In this document: positions 1-7,995 of the stretch, in pieces
Layout: every line of letters starts with the position of its first letter
Position numbering within the stretch: the first letter of the stretch is position 1
From: Mycolicibacterium lutetiense
GTDB taxonomy: Bacteria > Actinomycetota > Actinomycetes > Mycobacteriales > Mycobacteriaceae
Direction of reading: 5' to 3'
Length of the DNA stretch: 64,000 nt
Assembly (NCBI RefSeq): GCF_017876775.1
Contig: NZ_JAGIOP010000002.1
Location: forward strand, 2,232,001 to 2,296,000
Program-made: the position numbers and the translations under genes
The notes under the pieces: generated by a model
Seen by the model: only the letters and a program-made list of their open reading frames with translations
Database searches by the model: none
What the model was told of the DNA's origin: nothing

Positions 1-1
1 A

Positions 2-1480
2 GAAGACCAGAGCACCCGGATCACGTGGGCTTATCAAGTATCCGAGACGACGTTTGAGACTCTGCTCGAAGTTCACCGGAGTCGGGAAATCATCCAGCGA
101 AGAGATACGCCGACGAAGACACCCGCTGAATTGGAGCTCCTCGGCGAGGAAAGGGAACGCCAACGGCGCAACGAAGCAAAGGCCCTGGTGAGACTCGCCG
201 CAGACTTAATCTCCGGGCGCATTTTCTTCCGAGGCACAGTCGAGGAACCAACCGGTGCCGACCTGAGAACGGCCGCCCAGCTCTCCGTAGCTAGCCGAGT
301 TCCCGACATCTACCCGCAGATTCGAGAGTTCACAGCACCTGTACGCCGCGAAGACATTCTGACGGTGCTGCGCACGAGCGATCTGCGAGCACTTCCAAAT
401 TATCTCGGGCCAGACGGTATCGGACTAACGCATGAAACGCCCCAAGGGCCTCAATTCAACACTGACACAGGACCATTGGCAGAGTTGGTCCTGGAGGCGC
501 GCAAGCGGGCAAATTACAGCCAGGATGCGAACGGCGACGCCCTCGAGCGGCACTTCAGCAGTCCGCCATGGGGGGCATCCGTTGAAGTAATCCAGGTGCT
601 TGCCGCAGCGGCGTTGCGAACTGGTCTCCTGGAAGCAGTACATCAAGGCCAAGTGATGCGGAATCCCACCGATGGTCGTCTGGACGCCGTGCTCACAACG
701 TTGCCGCGTTTCCGCACGGCGCTATTGCGGCCGCAGTCATCGGGATCGGGCGTCACGACCGACGATCGAGCCGAGCTGGCTCAATGGCTGGAGGACCACG
801 GCGTCCAGGTTCCTGGCCTCGGCGCAGACGTGTTGGCTGGAATAGTTCGTGGCTATGCGACGCCGTATCAGCCGATCGCTCAGGAAGTCGATTCCCAACT
901 GAAAGGGCTTGGTTTAGCGACACCGGCGGCAGTGAGCCGCACGCTTGACCTTCTTAAGCAGGTGGCGACGGCAGACGACGACGGAGTTGTCATCACCGCC
1001 CTCGCGAGCAGAGCAGACCTAGCGAGCGATTTGCCCGCCATCGAGCGAGCTCACTCGACGATGTCGACCCAACTAGAAGATCTTCGTGCCGCCGTCGACG
1101 AGGCCCGGCACCACGGCTCAGAGGTTTCCTCAGAGCAGGAGAACAACTACCGCGACCTTTGCGAGCTTCTGTCGGGTAGCGACCTCTTGGACCATGTCGC
1201 GCGTGTATCGAGCCTGACGGAAGCCATCCGCACCGCGCGTCAAGAGGCGAACCGACATGCTGCACATAAACTCAAGGATGAGATACGCGACTTGCGACAA
1301 CGAATCGATATCGCCTACCCAGATATGGATCCAAACGTCGTCGAAGAAGCCGCTCGAGTGCTTGAACAGATGACACCTCCCGCTGAGGCAGACGATTTCC
1401 CCGCAGCCACATCGATCGCACGTATCGATAGCGCGCGGGCTCGGGCTAGTGATGCGGCCGCGCAGTTGGAGGAGTTGTGA
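2..1480 (+). CDS. brxC: BREX P-loop ATPase BrxC, C-terminal part, truncated by an in-frame TGA
   Basis: This is the 3' end of a gene that is already open at the window edge (frame starts at base 2). The position directly before pglX, pglZ and brxL, and the coiled-coil C-terminus, identify it as BrxC, the large P-loop protein needed for BREX defence and methylation. The Walker motifs lie upstream of the window. Reading ends at TGA 1478-1480, but the same frame continues without another stop for 49 codons to TGA 1628-1630, which overlaps the pglX start as GTGA. The continuation looks like a normal BrxC end, so the TGA at 1478 is probably a nonsense mutation removing the last 50 residues. A sequencing error or readthrough is also possible. 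The family call rests on the operon and the C-terminal part only. Confidence 0.8.
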   Translation, partial: EDQSTRITWAYQVSETTFETLLEVHRSREIIQRRDTPTKTPAELELLGEERERQRRNEAKALVRLAADLISGRIFFRGTVEEPTGADLRTAAQLSVASRVPDIYPQIREFTAPVRREDILTVLRTSDLRALPNYLGPDGIGLTHETPQGPQFNTDTGPLAELVLEARKRANYSQDANGDALERHFSSPPWGASVEVIQVLAAAALRTGLLEAVHQGQVMRNPTDGRLDAVLTTLPRFRTALLRPQSSGSGVTTDDRAELAQWLEDHGVQVPGLGADVLAGIVRGYATPYQPIAQEVDSQLKGLGLATPAAVSRTLDLLKQVATADDDGVVITALASRADLASDLPAIERAHSTMSTQLEDLRAAVDEARHHGSEVSSEQENNYRDLCELLSGSDLLDHVARVSSLTEAIRTARQEANRHAAHKLKDEIRDLRQRIDIAYPDMDPNVVEEAARVLEQMTPPAEADDFPAATSIARIDSARARASDAAAQLEEL

Positions 1481-1630
1481 GCACAAGGCCAGCTCGCTCG
1501 GGTTGAGATTGCGAGCTTGGTACCAGAACCGATCGTCGACGAAGACTCGCTCAATGCCGCACTGAATTTGATCCGCGAAGGCGTAGAGGGTTGGTGGGCT
1601 GAGGGCAAGAGTCAGGTGAGGTTGTTGTGA
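1481..1630 (+). pseudogene. Detached last 49 codons of brxC
   Basis: Same frame as brxC, directly behind the premature TGA. It encodes a segment beginning AQGQLARVEIASLVPEPI and ending WWAEGKSQVRLL. It has no start codon with a ribosome site of its own, and its stop (1628-1630) overlaps the pglX GTG at 1627. The preserved reading frame and the coupling overlap show that the original brxC stop was here and that the break is recent. Confidence 0.7.
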
Positions 1631-2538
1631 CGTCGTTGACGGTTGACCAGCGTGCCCGCTTGGAGGATCTGGTGTTGGCGGCGCGGGGGTTGCTTGAGGC
1701 TGATCTGGTGTCGGTGGCTGCGGGTAGGTACGGCATCGATGCCGATGGACGTGTCGTCGATGAGGATCAGCTGCAGTTGGATCCGATCGAGTTGGCTGAT
1801 CGCCGGGAGTTGTTGACGGTTCTGGAGTATCTGCGCCTGCAGGGATCCGGTGATGAACTGGCAGTAACAGCCATGATCCGCGAGGCCGTGTTCACGCACT
1901 TGAATCGGCTGTTGTCGATTCGCATCGCCGAGCAGTCCGGGTTGTTTCCCCAGTCGTTGGCCGCTGGCCGCGGGTCCCATGGTTTCACCGATCTTCTCGA
2001 ACTCGCTCCCGCCCTGGTCGATGACGACACCCGCGGCTACGCAACGTATCTGGCGTTGTGCGGCGATGAGTTGGCCGGCGACGTCCCACAACTGTTCGAT
2101 CCACGCAACCCGTTGTTGAAGCTGATGCCATCACCATCGGCGTTGGACGAACTAGTGGACGTGCTCGCCGACCCGGCCTTGTCGGATCTGTGGGCTGCTG
2201 ATGACACGTTGGGCTGGGCCTATCAGTTCTTCAACCGCAAGGAAGAACGCGACGCGATGCGCGAAGCGTCGGCGACTCCGCGTACCTCGCGGGAACTGGC
2301 GGTCCGAAACCAGTTCTTCACCCCCGGCTACGTCGTCGATTATCTGGTCCAGAACACCCTGGGCCGCCATCTGGTCGCCCACGATCCGACCGGCCAGCTG
2401 GCATCGCAGCTTTCGTTGCTGGTCGATACACCTGAATACTGCGGCACACCTTGGGATTTGGACGCTATCCGGGTGCTCGATCCGTTCATTATGCGAAATT
2501 TTGACGTCTCAAGAGACATCAAAACGGCCTGCGCCTAG
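1627..2538 (+). CDS. pglX: BREX adenine methyltransferase PglX, N-terminal fragment (interrupted)
   Basis: PglX is the N6-adenine methyltransferase that marks host DNA in BREX. This fragment starts with GTG overlapping the brxC stop (GTGA) and keeps 286 genuine residues, ending in RVLDP, the first half of the SAM-binding motif DPAVGSGHF. After base 2484 the reading frame enters foreign DNA and adds 17 unrelated residues before a stop at 2538. The rest of PglX resumes at 12086. The fragment lacks the SAM-binding and catalytic motifs, so it cannot methylate alone. It may still be made, since start and upstream coupling are intact. Confidence 0.85.
   Translation: MTSLTVDQRARLEDLVLAARGLLEADLVSVAAGRYGIDADGRVVDEDQLQLDPIELADRRELLTVLEYLRLQGSGDELAVTAMIREAVFTHLNRLLSIRIAEQSGLFPQSLAAGRGSHGFTDLLELAPALVDDDTRGYATYLALCGDELAGDVPQLFDPRNPLLKLMPSPSALDELVDVLADPALSDLWAADDTLGWAYQFFNRKEERDAMREASATPRTSRELAVRNQFFTPGYVVDYLVQNTLGRHLVAHDPTGQLASQLSLLVDTPEYCGTPWDLDAIRVLDPFIMRNFDVSRDIKTACA
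2489..2495 (+). repeat. Left terminal inverted repeat of the transposon (TTATGCG)
   Basis: TTATGCG occurs here and as its reverse complement CGCATAA at 12077-12083, close to the two element borders. Such short inverted arms around a crossover point are typical binding sites of tyrosine recombinases. The repeat is short, so the assignment rests on its position at both junctions. Confidence 0.5.
2499..2524. other. Near-perfect hairpin at the left transposon end
   Basis: TTTTGACGTCTC (2499-2510) and GAGACATCAAAA (2513-2524) pair at 11 of 12 positions with a 2-base loop. It lies just inside the left border and 80 bases downstream of the endonuclease gene. It could be a recombinase arm site or a terminator of the R-M operon. 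The sequence does not decide between these. Confidence 0.4.
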
Positions 2539-2603
2539 ACGTGGTTTCGCGCTAATTCTGCGGAGAACGCGCAACTTGAAATCCCGGGTTCAGAAGCGAA
2601 GCG

Positions 2604-3536
2604 TCATATCCCCTTTGGCTTGGTCGCGTCGAGGAACGCGCCGAGAGCATCGAGATTGTGCGCCCAGAAGATCGTGAGGCCGTCCTGCTGCGCGGACTCC
2701 AAGTTGTGCACCTTGAATACCCCGGAAAGCACGGCGGCGGGCACGACGAGCTTCCTTCCGAAGTCCTCGATCCAACGAACGGCTTTCACCGCTGCATCGT
2801 TGTTGAGGCGCTTGACGCTGTTGGTGGAGGAATTGGAAACTTTGCACTCGATGGGCATAGCGCGACCGTCCCAGAGGCGCACGATCAGGTCGGCCTTGCG
2901 TTCTCCGAACAGGCTCTCGCGGCAGAATTCACCCTGCGACGGTAACTCGCTGAGGTTGGTCACCGTTCGGGTAGGAACTTGGACGAACCCCTGACTGATC
3001 AAGTATTCGGCGACGTGGTCTTCCTGCTCGTTCTTCGACTCGTTGCGCCGTGCCGTCTCCACCTTTCGGGCAGCGATGAGCGCTGCCGTGGAGATTACGG
3101 CGACTTCCCGCTCTGTCGGTGTGGGCTCGCGGTTCTCCGATACCCAAGGGAATCGGTTGCGGTCGAGACCCTGCATCACCGTTTCGATGACCCGTTGTGC
3201 CCCAGCACCATCCTCAGATGTGAGCTGTTTGGTGCTCAGTCGCGTATCCGCGATCTCCTTGAGGTCGTCCTCGCTGATGGGTGGAGCGGCGAGATACCTG
3301 ATGGAGGTCAGCATGTCGGAAGATTTAGTGAGAAGGTCTACGGCTTGTTCAGTTATCTGTGACAGGTCAACTGTGCCTTCGATCAGCTCCTCAATGGTCA
3401 AGCGGAACTCCTCAAAGCGATCCAGGTACTGCTCCAACGGCTCCTGCATTCGCAGTTCCACGAATTCCCTTCGCGCAGCCTCGGCGGCAGCAGCGAACTG
3501 CTCCTTGGTCCAGCGGGGTGACGGTGCTGGGGTCAC
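2604..3536 (-). CDS. XamI-family type II restriction endonuclease
   Basis: A 310-residue protein resembling the XamI family, whose founding member recognises GTCGAC. The likely PD-(D/E)xK core is visible: Asp216 in KADLIV, then Glu230 and Lys232 in IECKVS. The N-terminal 100 residues are helical and charged. The GTG start (3536) overlaps the methyltransferase stop as GTGA, so the endonuclease is made after the modification enzyme, a usual safety order. Its specificity is inferred from the family and supported by two GTCGAC sites in the operon promoter. It is cargo of the transposon. Confidence 0.8.
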   Translation of the reverse strand: MTPAPSPRWTKEQFAAAAEAARREFVELRMQEPLEQYLDRFEEFRLTIEELIEGTVDLSQITEQAVDLLTKSSDMLTSIRYLAAPPISEDDLKEIADTRLSTKQLTSEDGAGAQRVIETVMQGLDRNRFPWVSENREPTPTEREVAVISTAALIAARKVETARRNESKNEQEDHVAEYLISQGFVQVPTRTVTNLSELPSQGEFCRESLFGERKADLIVRLWDGRAMPIECKVSNSSTNSVKRLNNDAAVKAVRWIEDFGRKLVVPAAVLSGVFKVHNLESAQQDGLTIFWAHNLDALGAFLDATKPKGI

Positions 3537-5134
3537 GCGGTGACACCTGCTGTGAGCATGTCGATGTTGGGCACCACGATGCGTTCCATTTCCTTCGGCT
3601 CAAACTTCGTCAATCCGCCTGCGTACGTACGTCCTTCAGTAAGCGACACAGCAGTGCGCAGGTACGCGCCAAGGTTGTCCAGCACTGTGGTGCTCAGCTC
3701 TTGCCGCGGGTACAGCCCGTGCGCAATGTTGATGTGTCGGGCGTCCGCTTCGTTACGCACGAACGCGGGTGGGCGCCGCGCCATGTAGGTCGCAAGTAGT
3801 GGTGCTGCGTTACGAAGACCAACGCTCCACCACGCTCTCCGTGTGGCGGCAATATATCCTTCGTGCACCTTGCGTCCCTTGGCAATTCGGAGGAACTGGT
3901 CGATCTGCCTGCGATCATTGCTGTCGAACTGGTCCAGGTCCACGGGCAGGTCGATGACTACCTTCAACCCGTTGGGTGACGCCAAACGGTCACCTGCGCT
4001 GAACAGTTCGTGAGCCTTCGTGATGGACGGGAACAGGACACTTTCAGGGAGCTTAATGTCGGTGTGACGCTGCACCCAAACAGCATTGGCGCCCGTCACC
4101 GCGCCGCGGTGCACTCGGCACAGCTCTCCGAGTTCGACGTACCCGGTCGGCAGTTTCGGGGTAACCCGGGTTAGCACGGACCAGCGACTCGACTCGGTTA
4201 GCCGTTGGCGGGACACCCTGCGCCCCTTGCTCAGATTGCCTAGGTCGCTCACTTTCTCGACACGACGCAACTTCATCGACGCTGGGGCATCGCCCACCTT
4301 GAAGCACGTGATCGCGCCGGTGGTCGCTGCATCGGCAAATGGCGCGGCTGAAGGGTCCAGGACGTGGATCGACTCGCCGCCCAGCCCGTCCAGCAGGAGT
4401 TGACGAACCAGGCTGCCGTAGTTGACATCCATCCATTCACTTCCTGTGATGAATGTCCCGAAGTCGCCAGGCCTGCCGAGTTGCGCGGTGGCAAGGAAAA
4501 AATGCACGTGCAGTCCCGCTAGTCCGCTCGCTTTCAGGCCACGTGCCCGAGCAGTGTCGACGAGCCACTGCTTCCATTCGGAGTTGATCTGATGGTGACG
4601 GACGTACGGTGGGTTGCCGATAAACAGGGTCGATCCATCAACTTCAGGGAGATCTAGTGCGCGGTAGTCGCCGAGGCGCACCTCAGTGCGGTTACCTAGC
4701 TCGTGCACGGCGATGTTGGCGCGGAGCATTAGTGCGGCAACAGGGTCCACCTCGGCGGCAACCACCGAGGCGCTGGGGAACTTCTTGGCTGCCGCGACTA
4801 GGTACCGTCCAGAGCCTGCGCCGGGGTCCACGACGCGGGTGGGAGTGCCCTGCGCCGATGCCCAGGCGGTCATCGCGGCGATGATCGGCGACGGGGTGTA
4901 TGTCTGCCCAAGTGGACGGCGCTCGGCGGGAGATAACAGGCGGCAGTACGTGTCACCGAGTGGATCAGCCCCGCGTTTGATCGCTGCACGTGCACGCGCC
5001 ACCGCGGCGGATACCAACGGGGATTCCGCTGCGGAGACAAGCGCCTTCTCGTCGGAAGACAGCTCACCCACGGTGTCCGCGCCAAGGTCCACGCAGAGAC
5101 GTGCGAGGTCGCTAAGAGAGTTCACGCCGCCCAT
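3533..5134 (-). CDS. N6-adenine DNA methyltransferase of the XamI-type R-M system
   Basis: An Eco57I/TaqI-like adenine methyltransferase that protects host sites from the neighbouring endonuclease. The SAM motif VVDPGAGSG (about residues 101-109) and the catalytic motif NPPY (about 174-177) are intact, followed by a long target-recognition region. A longer reading from 5272 is open, but it would overlap the upstream regulator by 92 bases and adds a Ser/Thr-rich stretch with no domain. I therefore place the start at ATG 5134, 46 bases after the regulator stop (GTG 5158 is an alternative). The stop overlaps the endonuclease start. Confidence 0.8.
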   Translation of the reverse strand: MGGVNSLSDLARLCVDLGADTVGELSSDEKALVSAAESPLVSAAVARARAAIKRGADPLGDTYCRLLSPAERRPLGQTYTPSPIIAAMTAWASAQGTPTRVVDPGAGSGRYLVAAAKKFPSASVVAAEVDPVAALMLRANIAVHELGNRTEVRLGDYRALDLPEVDGSTLFIGNPPYVRHHQINSEWKQWLVDTARARGLKASGLAGLHVHFFLATAQLGRPGDFGTFITGSEWMDVNYGSLVRQLLLDGLGGESIHVLDPSAAPFADAATTGAITCFKVGDAPASMKLRRVEKVSDLGNLSKGRRVSRQRLTESSRWSVLTRVTPKLPTGYVELGELCRVHRGAVTGANAVWVQRHTDIKLPESVLFPSITKAHELFSAGDRLASPNGLKVVIDLPVDLDQFDSNDRRQIDQFLRIAKGRKVHEGYIAATRRAWWSVGLRNAAPLLATYMARRPPAFVRNEADARHINIAHGLYPRQELSTTVLDNLGAYLRTAVSLTEGRTYAGGLTKFEPKEMERIVVPNIDMLTAGVTA

Positions 5135-5180
5135 ACCCGGGATCGTCTCACCTACCACCGACGAGGAGGTGACGATGCGC

Positions 5181-5402
5181 CTAGCCACGGATACGGAAGA
5201 CGCCGGGTGAGACGCGCTCGAAGTACCGTTCATCCTGGAGTGCGGAGCGGTACGAGGATTTTGGCGCTTCACCGATCTGTGGCATGAGGGCTGCCGTGAT
5301 TTCGGCGATGCTGGCGGGCTCCCCCTTCTTGCCAGCCAGGTATTCGCGCATCGCGTTCTTCACCTCGCCGTGGGGGCGACGTCTACGTTGCTCGTCAGTC
5401 AT
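5181..5402 (-). CDS. Small winged-helix (HARE-HTH-like) protein of the R-M operon
   Basis: A 73-residue protein with a helix-turn-helix followed by a wing ending GVFRIRG, the pattern of the HARE-HTH fold seen with some restriction systems. The start ATG 5402 has a GGAGG site five bases upstream and is preferred to the in-frame TTG at 5414. It is the first gene of the cargo operon, just downstream of a perfect palindrome, so a role as controller (C) protein for expression of the methyltransferase and endonuclease is plausible. That role is inferred from position and size. Confidence 0.6.
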   Translation of the reverse strand: MTDEQRRRRPHGEVKNAMREYLAGKKGEPASIAEITAALMPQIGEAPKSSYRSALQDERYFERVSPGVFRIRG

Positions 5403-5420
5403 GGCTACCTCCAATCCGAG

Positions 5421-5444
5421 ATGTCGACTCTATAACGTCGACAT
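5421..5444 (-). promoter_or_regulatory. Palindromic operator/promoter of the R-M operon with two GTCGAC sites
   Basis: ATGTCGAC (5421-5428) and GTCGACAT (5437-5444) are perfect 8-bp arms separated by 8 bases. Read on the - strand, the spacer carries the AT-rich stretch TTATAGA, a likely -10 box, about 30 bases upstream of the regulator's ATG. Each arm contains GTCGAC, the known XamI target, so methylation or binding by the system's own enzyme could control transcription. The winged-helix protein is the other candidate ligand. Confidence 0.6.
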
Positions 5445-5515
5445 TAGCAAGTGACTTGCGCATCCTCGTGCAGAACTACTGAAGTCGTGACCTGAGATGT
5501 CCCCAAGCACGTGGA

Positions 5516-5932
5516 TTACCAGCGTCTACGATTCCGTCTGGCAGCCAAGGGCGTGACGGTGCCAGTCGGCACCTCTCCATTTTTTGCACGCAACTGTGCG
5601 TGAAGTTCTGCGATGACCGTGACGGCGGCTTGGTTCTTGCGTTCGAGGTCGGTGTTGCTTTGCCGCAACGTCGCGATGGTCTGCTTGAGCTTGGTGACTG
5701 TTCCCTGCAACTCGATGATCTGGGAGTCCCGCGGTGCGACCCGGGCGCCGACAGCGGTATTCCAGTCGGCGAGGACGGCGTCGGCCCGGTTCATGGTGGC
5801 GCGGCTGACACCGGCTTCGACGTGCAGGTTGGCTTTGGTGAGCCGCCCGTCGGTCCGTCTGGATTGGCCTGTGAGGAGTCGCTGCATGGCGTCGCGCAGC
5901 TTCTTCTCCGTCGCAGGGCTGACGGCGGTCAC
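5516..5932 (-). CDS. TnpC-like coiled-coil transposition protein
   Basis: A 138-residue protein: an N-terminal helical/HTH part (KANLHVEAGVSRATMNRAD), then a long coiled coil from about residue 65 to 115 (heptads such as LQGTVTKLKQTIATLRQ), and a basic tail. Size, position after the recombinases and coiled coil match TnpC of Tn554, which sets orientation and efficiency of transposition. The start is GTG 5932, overlapping the stop of the upstream recombinase as GTGA. A longer reading from 6109 lies inside the recombinase gene and is rejected. Confidence 0.6.
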   Translation of the reverse strand: MTAVSPATEKKLRDAMQRLLTGQSRRTDGRLTKANLHVEAGVSRATMNRADAVLADWNTAVGARVAPRDSQIIELQGTVTKLKQTIATLRQSNTDLERKNQAAVTVIAELHAQLRAKNGEVPTGTVTPLAARRNRRRW

Positions 5933-7995
5933 TTGGGGTCCTGCTGGGTGATTCGTCGGACGTCGGCGAGTTGGGTTTCGAGGCGCTGGCGGTGGACGGT
6001 GGCCATCTTCTTGTCCTTGAGTTTCTCGACGAGGTCGGCCTCCTCGTGGCGCCAGACCGGGAGGTGTTTGTCGGTGATGACCGAGTTTCGGCAGGTGGCC
6101 GGTTGGCACATGCTCGGGATGGGTCCGCCAGCTTTAACTGCGGCGGACGCGCCTTCCAGGCAGAGTGCCTTGCTCGGGTCACCGAGGCAGTGGTTGAGGG
6201 TGCCCAGGCGGATGGTGGCGAATTCGTCGCGCAGCAGGTTTCGGAGCATGCGTTCGTTGCCTACCGCGGCGGTGCTGCCCGCACGGTCGGTGACGCTGTC
6301 GAGGCTGTTGACGAATGTGGTCGCGCCGGGGCCGCGCACTTCTCGGTCACCGTTGGCGTGCCGTGCCCAGTCGGCGACGAGTTCTGCGGCGGCGGCCTCC
6401 TTGGCGTGGTGTTCAAACTCTTTGGCCCACTCCGGTGTGGGTGCCCCATACCCACTGGTAGTCGCGTTGGCTAGTGCTCGTGTGGCGTTGTGCTTGAGGG
6501 TGATTCCGAGGGCGATCTCGCCGTCAGGTTCGTTGGCGGTGATGACGGCCATGGTTCGGCGAAACATATGCGGCGCCAACGCTGTTGCGAGGATCGGTTC
6601 CAGCCCGTTACGGGGTGAGTGGTCGTTGACCCAGTTGATGAACAACCGGATCTGTTCGTGCTGGTCGAACCCGGCGAGGTCACGGTTGACGCCAGTGCGG
6701 ACGCTGCCGAACAGTCTGCCTGGGTCACGGGTAATGCGTTCTGCGACTTCGAGGGCGCGAACGACCGGCGGGCTTACCCACCAGCGCTGTGGTGTACCCG
6801 CACCCGTCTGGCCTTTATGGACAGTGCTGGTGATCGCGGGGGCGCCATAGTGCGTGCCGATCGCTCCGGCGGCGATTCCCTGGACTTCGCTGTCCCGCAT
6901 CATCGTCATGATTGCGACGAAAATATAAGCAGCGTTGCGGATTTGGGTGAGCTCTTTGCTTACGATGACGCGGTCGAATCCGCTGATCCATGGCCCACGT
7001 GTCCCGTCGGGTCGATCAACGACGGTGGGTGGAACGGAGGAGTAGCCGAACTTGGTGGGCACGCCGCCGGCGATCGCGTCGCGGACTCGTTGCCGTCGGG
7101 CTGGTCCGCTGCCGTTGTAGAAGTTGACTGCCCGGATCCGCGGCGTGGTACATAGTGCCAGGCCGTCCCAGTTGATCTCGCCGGCTTTTCCGCGTCCAAG
7201 CGTGTAGATGTGCAATGGAATGAAGGCATCGGGCGAGGTCAGCCAGGAGTTGATCGCTTTGTCGATGGTTTGTGCTGCTGGCCATTTTGCGGGATGCGGA
7301 CTGGCATCCAGGGTTTCGATGTCTTCGCGGGCCGCAAGGACATCGGGGGCGAATACATCGATGTAGGTCCAGCAGGCGCGGATCAGCGGCCAGAATGCGT
7401 CCGGGGGGATAACCGGGGTCTTGATCTCGCCCGAGCTCCCGGTCTTGGACGCCCCCACCGTCACCCGCAACCCACCGTTGTGCATCAGGGGTCCGAATTC
7501 CACCAGGTGACGCAGCAGATCCTTGGCGGAATGCTCGGCGGTGGGCGCGCGGGTGGCGCGGACCGATGCGAGATAGGCCTCGCTGTCGTCGTCGATCCAT
7601 TGCGACAGATCAGCGGTGCGATCATGGTCCTCAGCCCATCTCGCGAGGTATCGGAGCTCGGCGAGCGTGTGCTGGATCGACTTGATCTTGTAGGGCCGGT
7701 TGGACCGGTAGACGTGCGCTTCCCGAAGGATGCTGTGGGTCGGCTGCAGCATGGCCATTGCCAACGTCTTGGCGATCGGCACCCATGCCTCGGGGAGACC
7801 ATCGAACCGCAGATGCGCACGAGACGGACTCAAGTTGGGGGCGATTCCGCCGGCGGTCAGATCCCAGCGGGGCATGTCACCGAATCGCGGTTCAGGGCCG
7901 GGTGCAATGCGGCGGGAAGCCGGTAGGACCGGTTCGTCGGCGGCGAAGGGTGGATCCCACGCCGCCGAGATCGGTGATGTGAGTTGGCGGGTCAC
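5929..7995 (-). CDS. Tyrosine recombinase, TnpB-like (third of the trio)
   Basis: A 688-residue site-specific recombinase. The C-terminal catalytic domain keeps the first Arg (MMRDSEVQ), the HxxR box (PHMFRRTMA), a His (LKHNATRA) and a candidate nucleophile Tyr (TTSGY). Behind it sits a Cys cluster (CLGDPSKALC and CQPATC), as in TnpB of Tn554, probably a zinc site. It starts at ATG 7995, overlapping the previous recombinase stop, and its own stop overlaps the TnpC-like start. It should cut and rejoin the element ends together with the two other recombinases. Confidence 0.8.
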   Translation of the reverse strand: MTRQLTSPISAAWDPPFAADEPVLPASRRIAPGPEPRFGDMPRWDLTAGGIAPNLSPSRAHLRFDGLPEAWVPIAKTLAMAMLQPTHSILREAHVYRSNRPYKIKSIQHTLAELRYLARWAEDHDRTADLSQWIDDDSEAYLASVRATRAPTAEHSAKDLLRHLVEFGPLMHNGGLRVTVGASKTGSSGEIKTPVIPPDAFWPLIRACWTYIDVFAPDVLAAREDIETLDASPHPAKWPAAQTIDKAINSWLTSPDAFIPLHIYTLGRGKAGEINWDGLALCTTPRIRAVNFYNGSGPARRQRVRDAIAGGVPTKFGYSSVPPTVVDRPDGTRGPWISGFDRVIVSKELTQIRNAAYIFVAIMTMMRDSEVQGIAAGAIGTHYGAPAITSTVHKGQTGAGTPQRWWVSPPVVRALEVAERITRDPGRLFGSVRTGVNRDLAGFDQHEQIRLFINWVNDHSPRNGLEPILATALAPHMFRRTMAVITANEPDGEIALGITLKHNATRALANATTSGYGAPTPEWAKEFEHHAKEAAAAELVADWARHANGDREVRGPGATTFVNSLDSVTDRAGSTAAVGNERMLRNLLRDEFATIRLGTLNHCLGDPSKALCLEGASAAVKAGGPIPSMCQPATCRNSVITDKHLPVWRHEEADLVEKLKDKKMATVHRQRLETQLADVRRITQQDPK

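Noticed and set aside
5135..5272. Longer N-terminus for the XamI methyltransferase
   Set aside because: It would overlap the regulator gene and adds Ser/Thr-rich sequence without a domain.
6068..6076. Another TTGTCGGTG
   Set aside because: Followed by GTTTCG rather than TAnnnT, inside a recombinase gene.
5526..6182. Alternative - strand frame near the TnpC-like gene
   Set aside because: Arg/Ser-rich shadow; the other frame has the coiled coil and the GTGA coupling.
5600..6850. Long + strand reading frame over the recombinase region
   Set aside because: It is antisense to the TnpB-like gene, GC-driven, has no recognisable domains or ribosome site.
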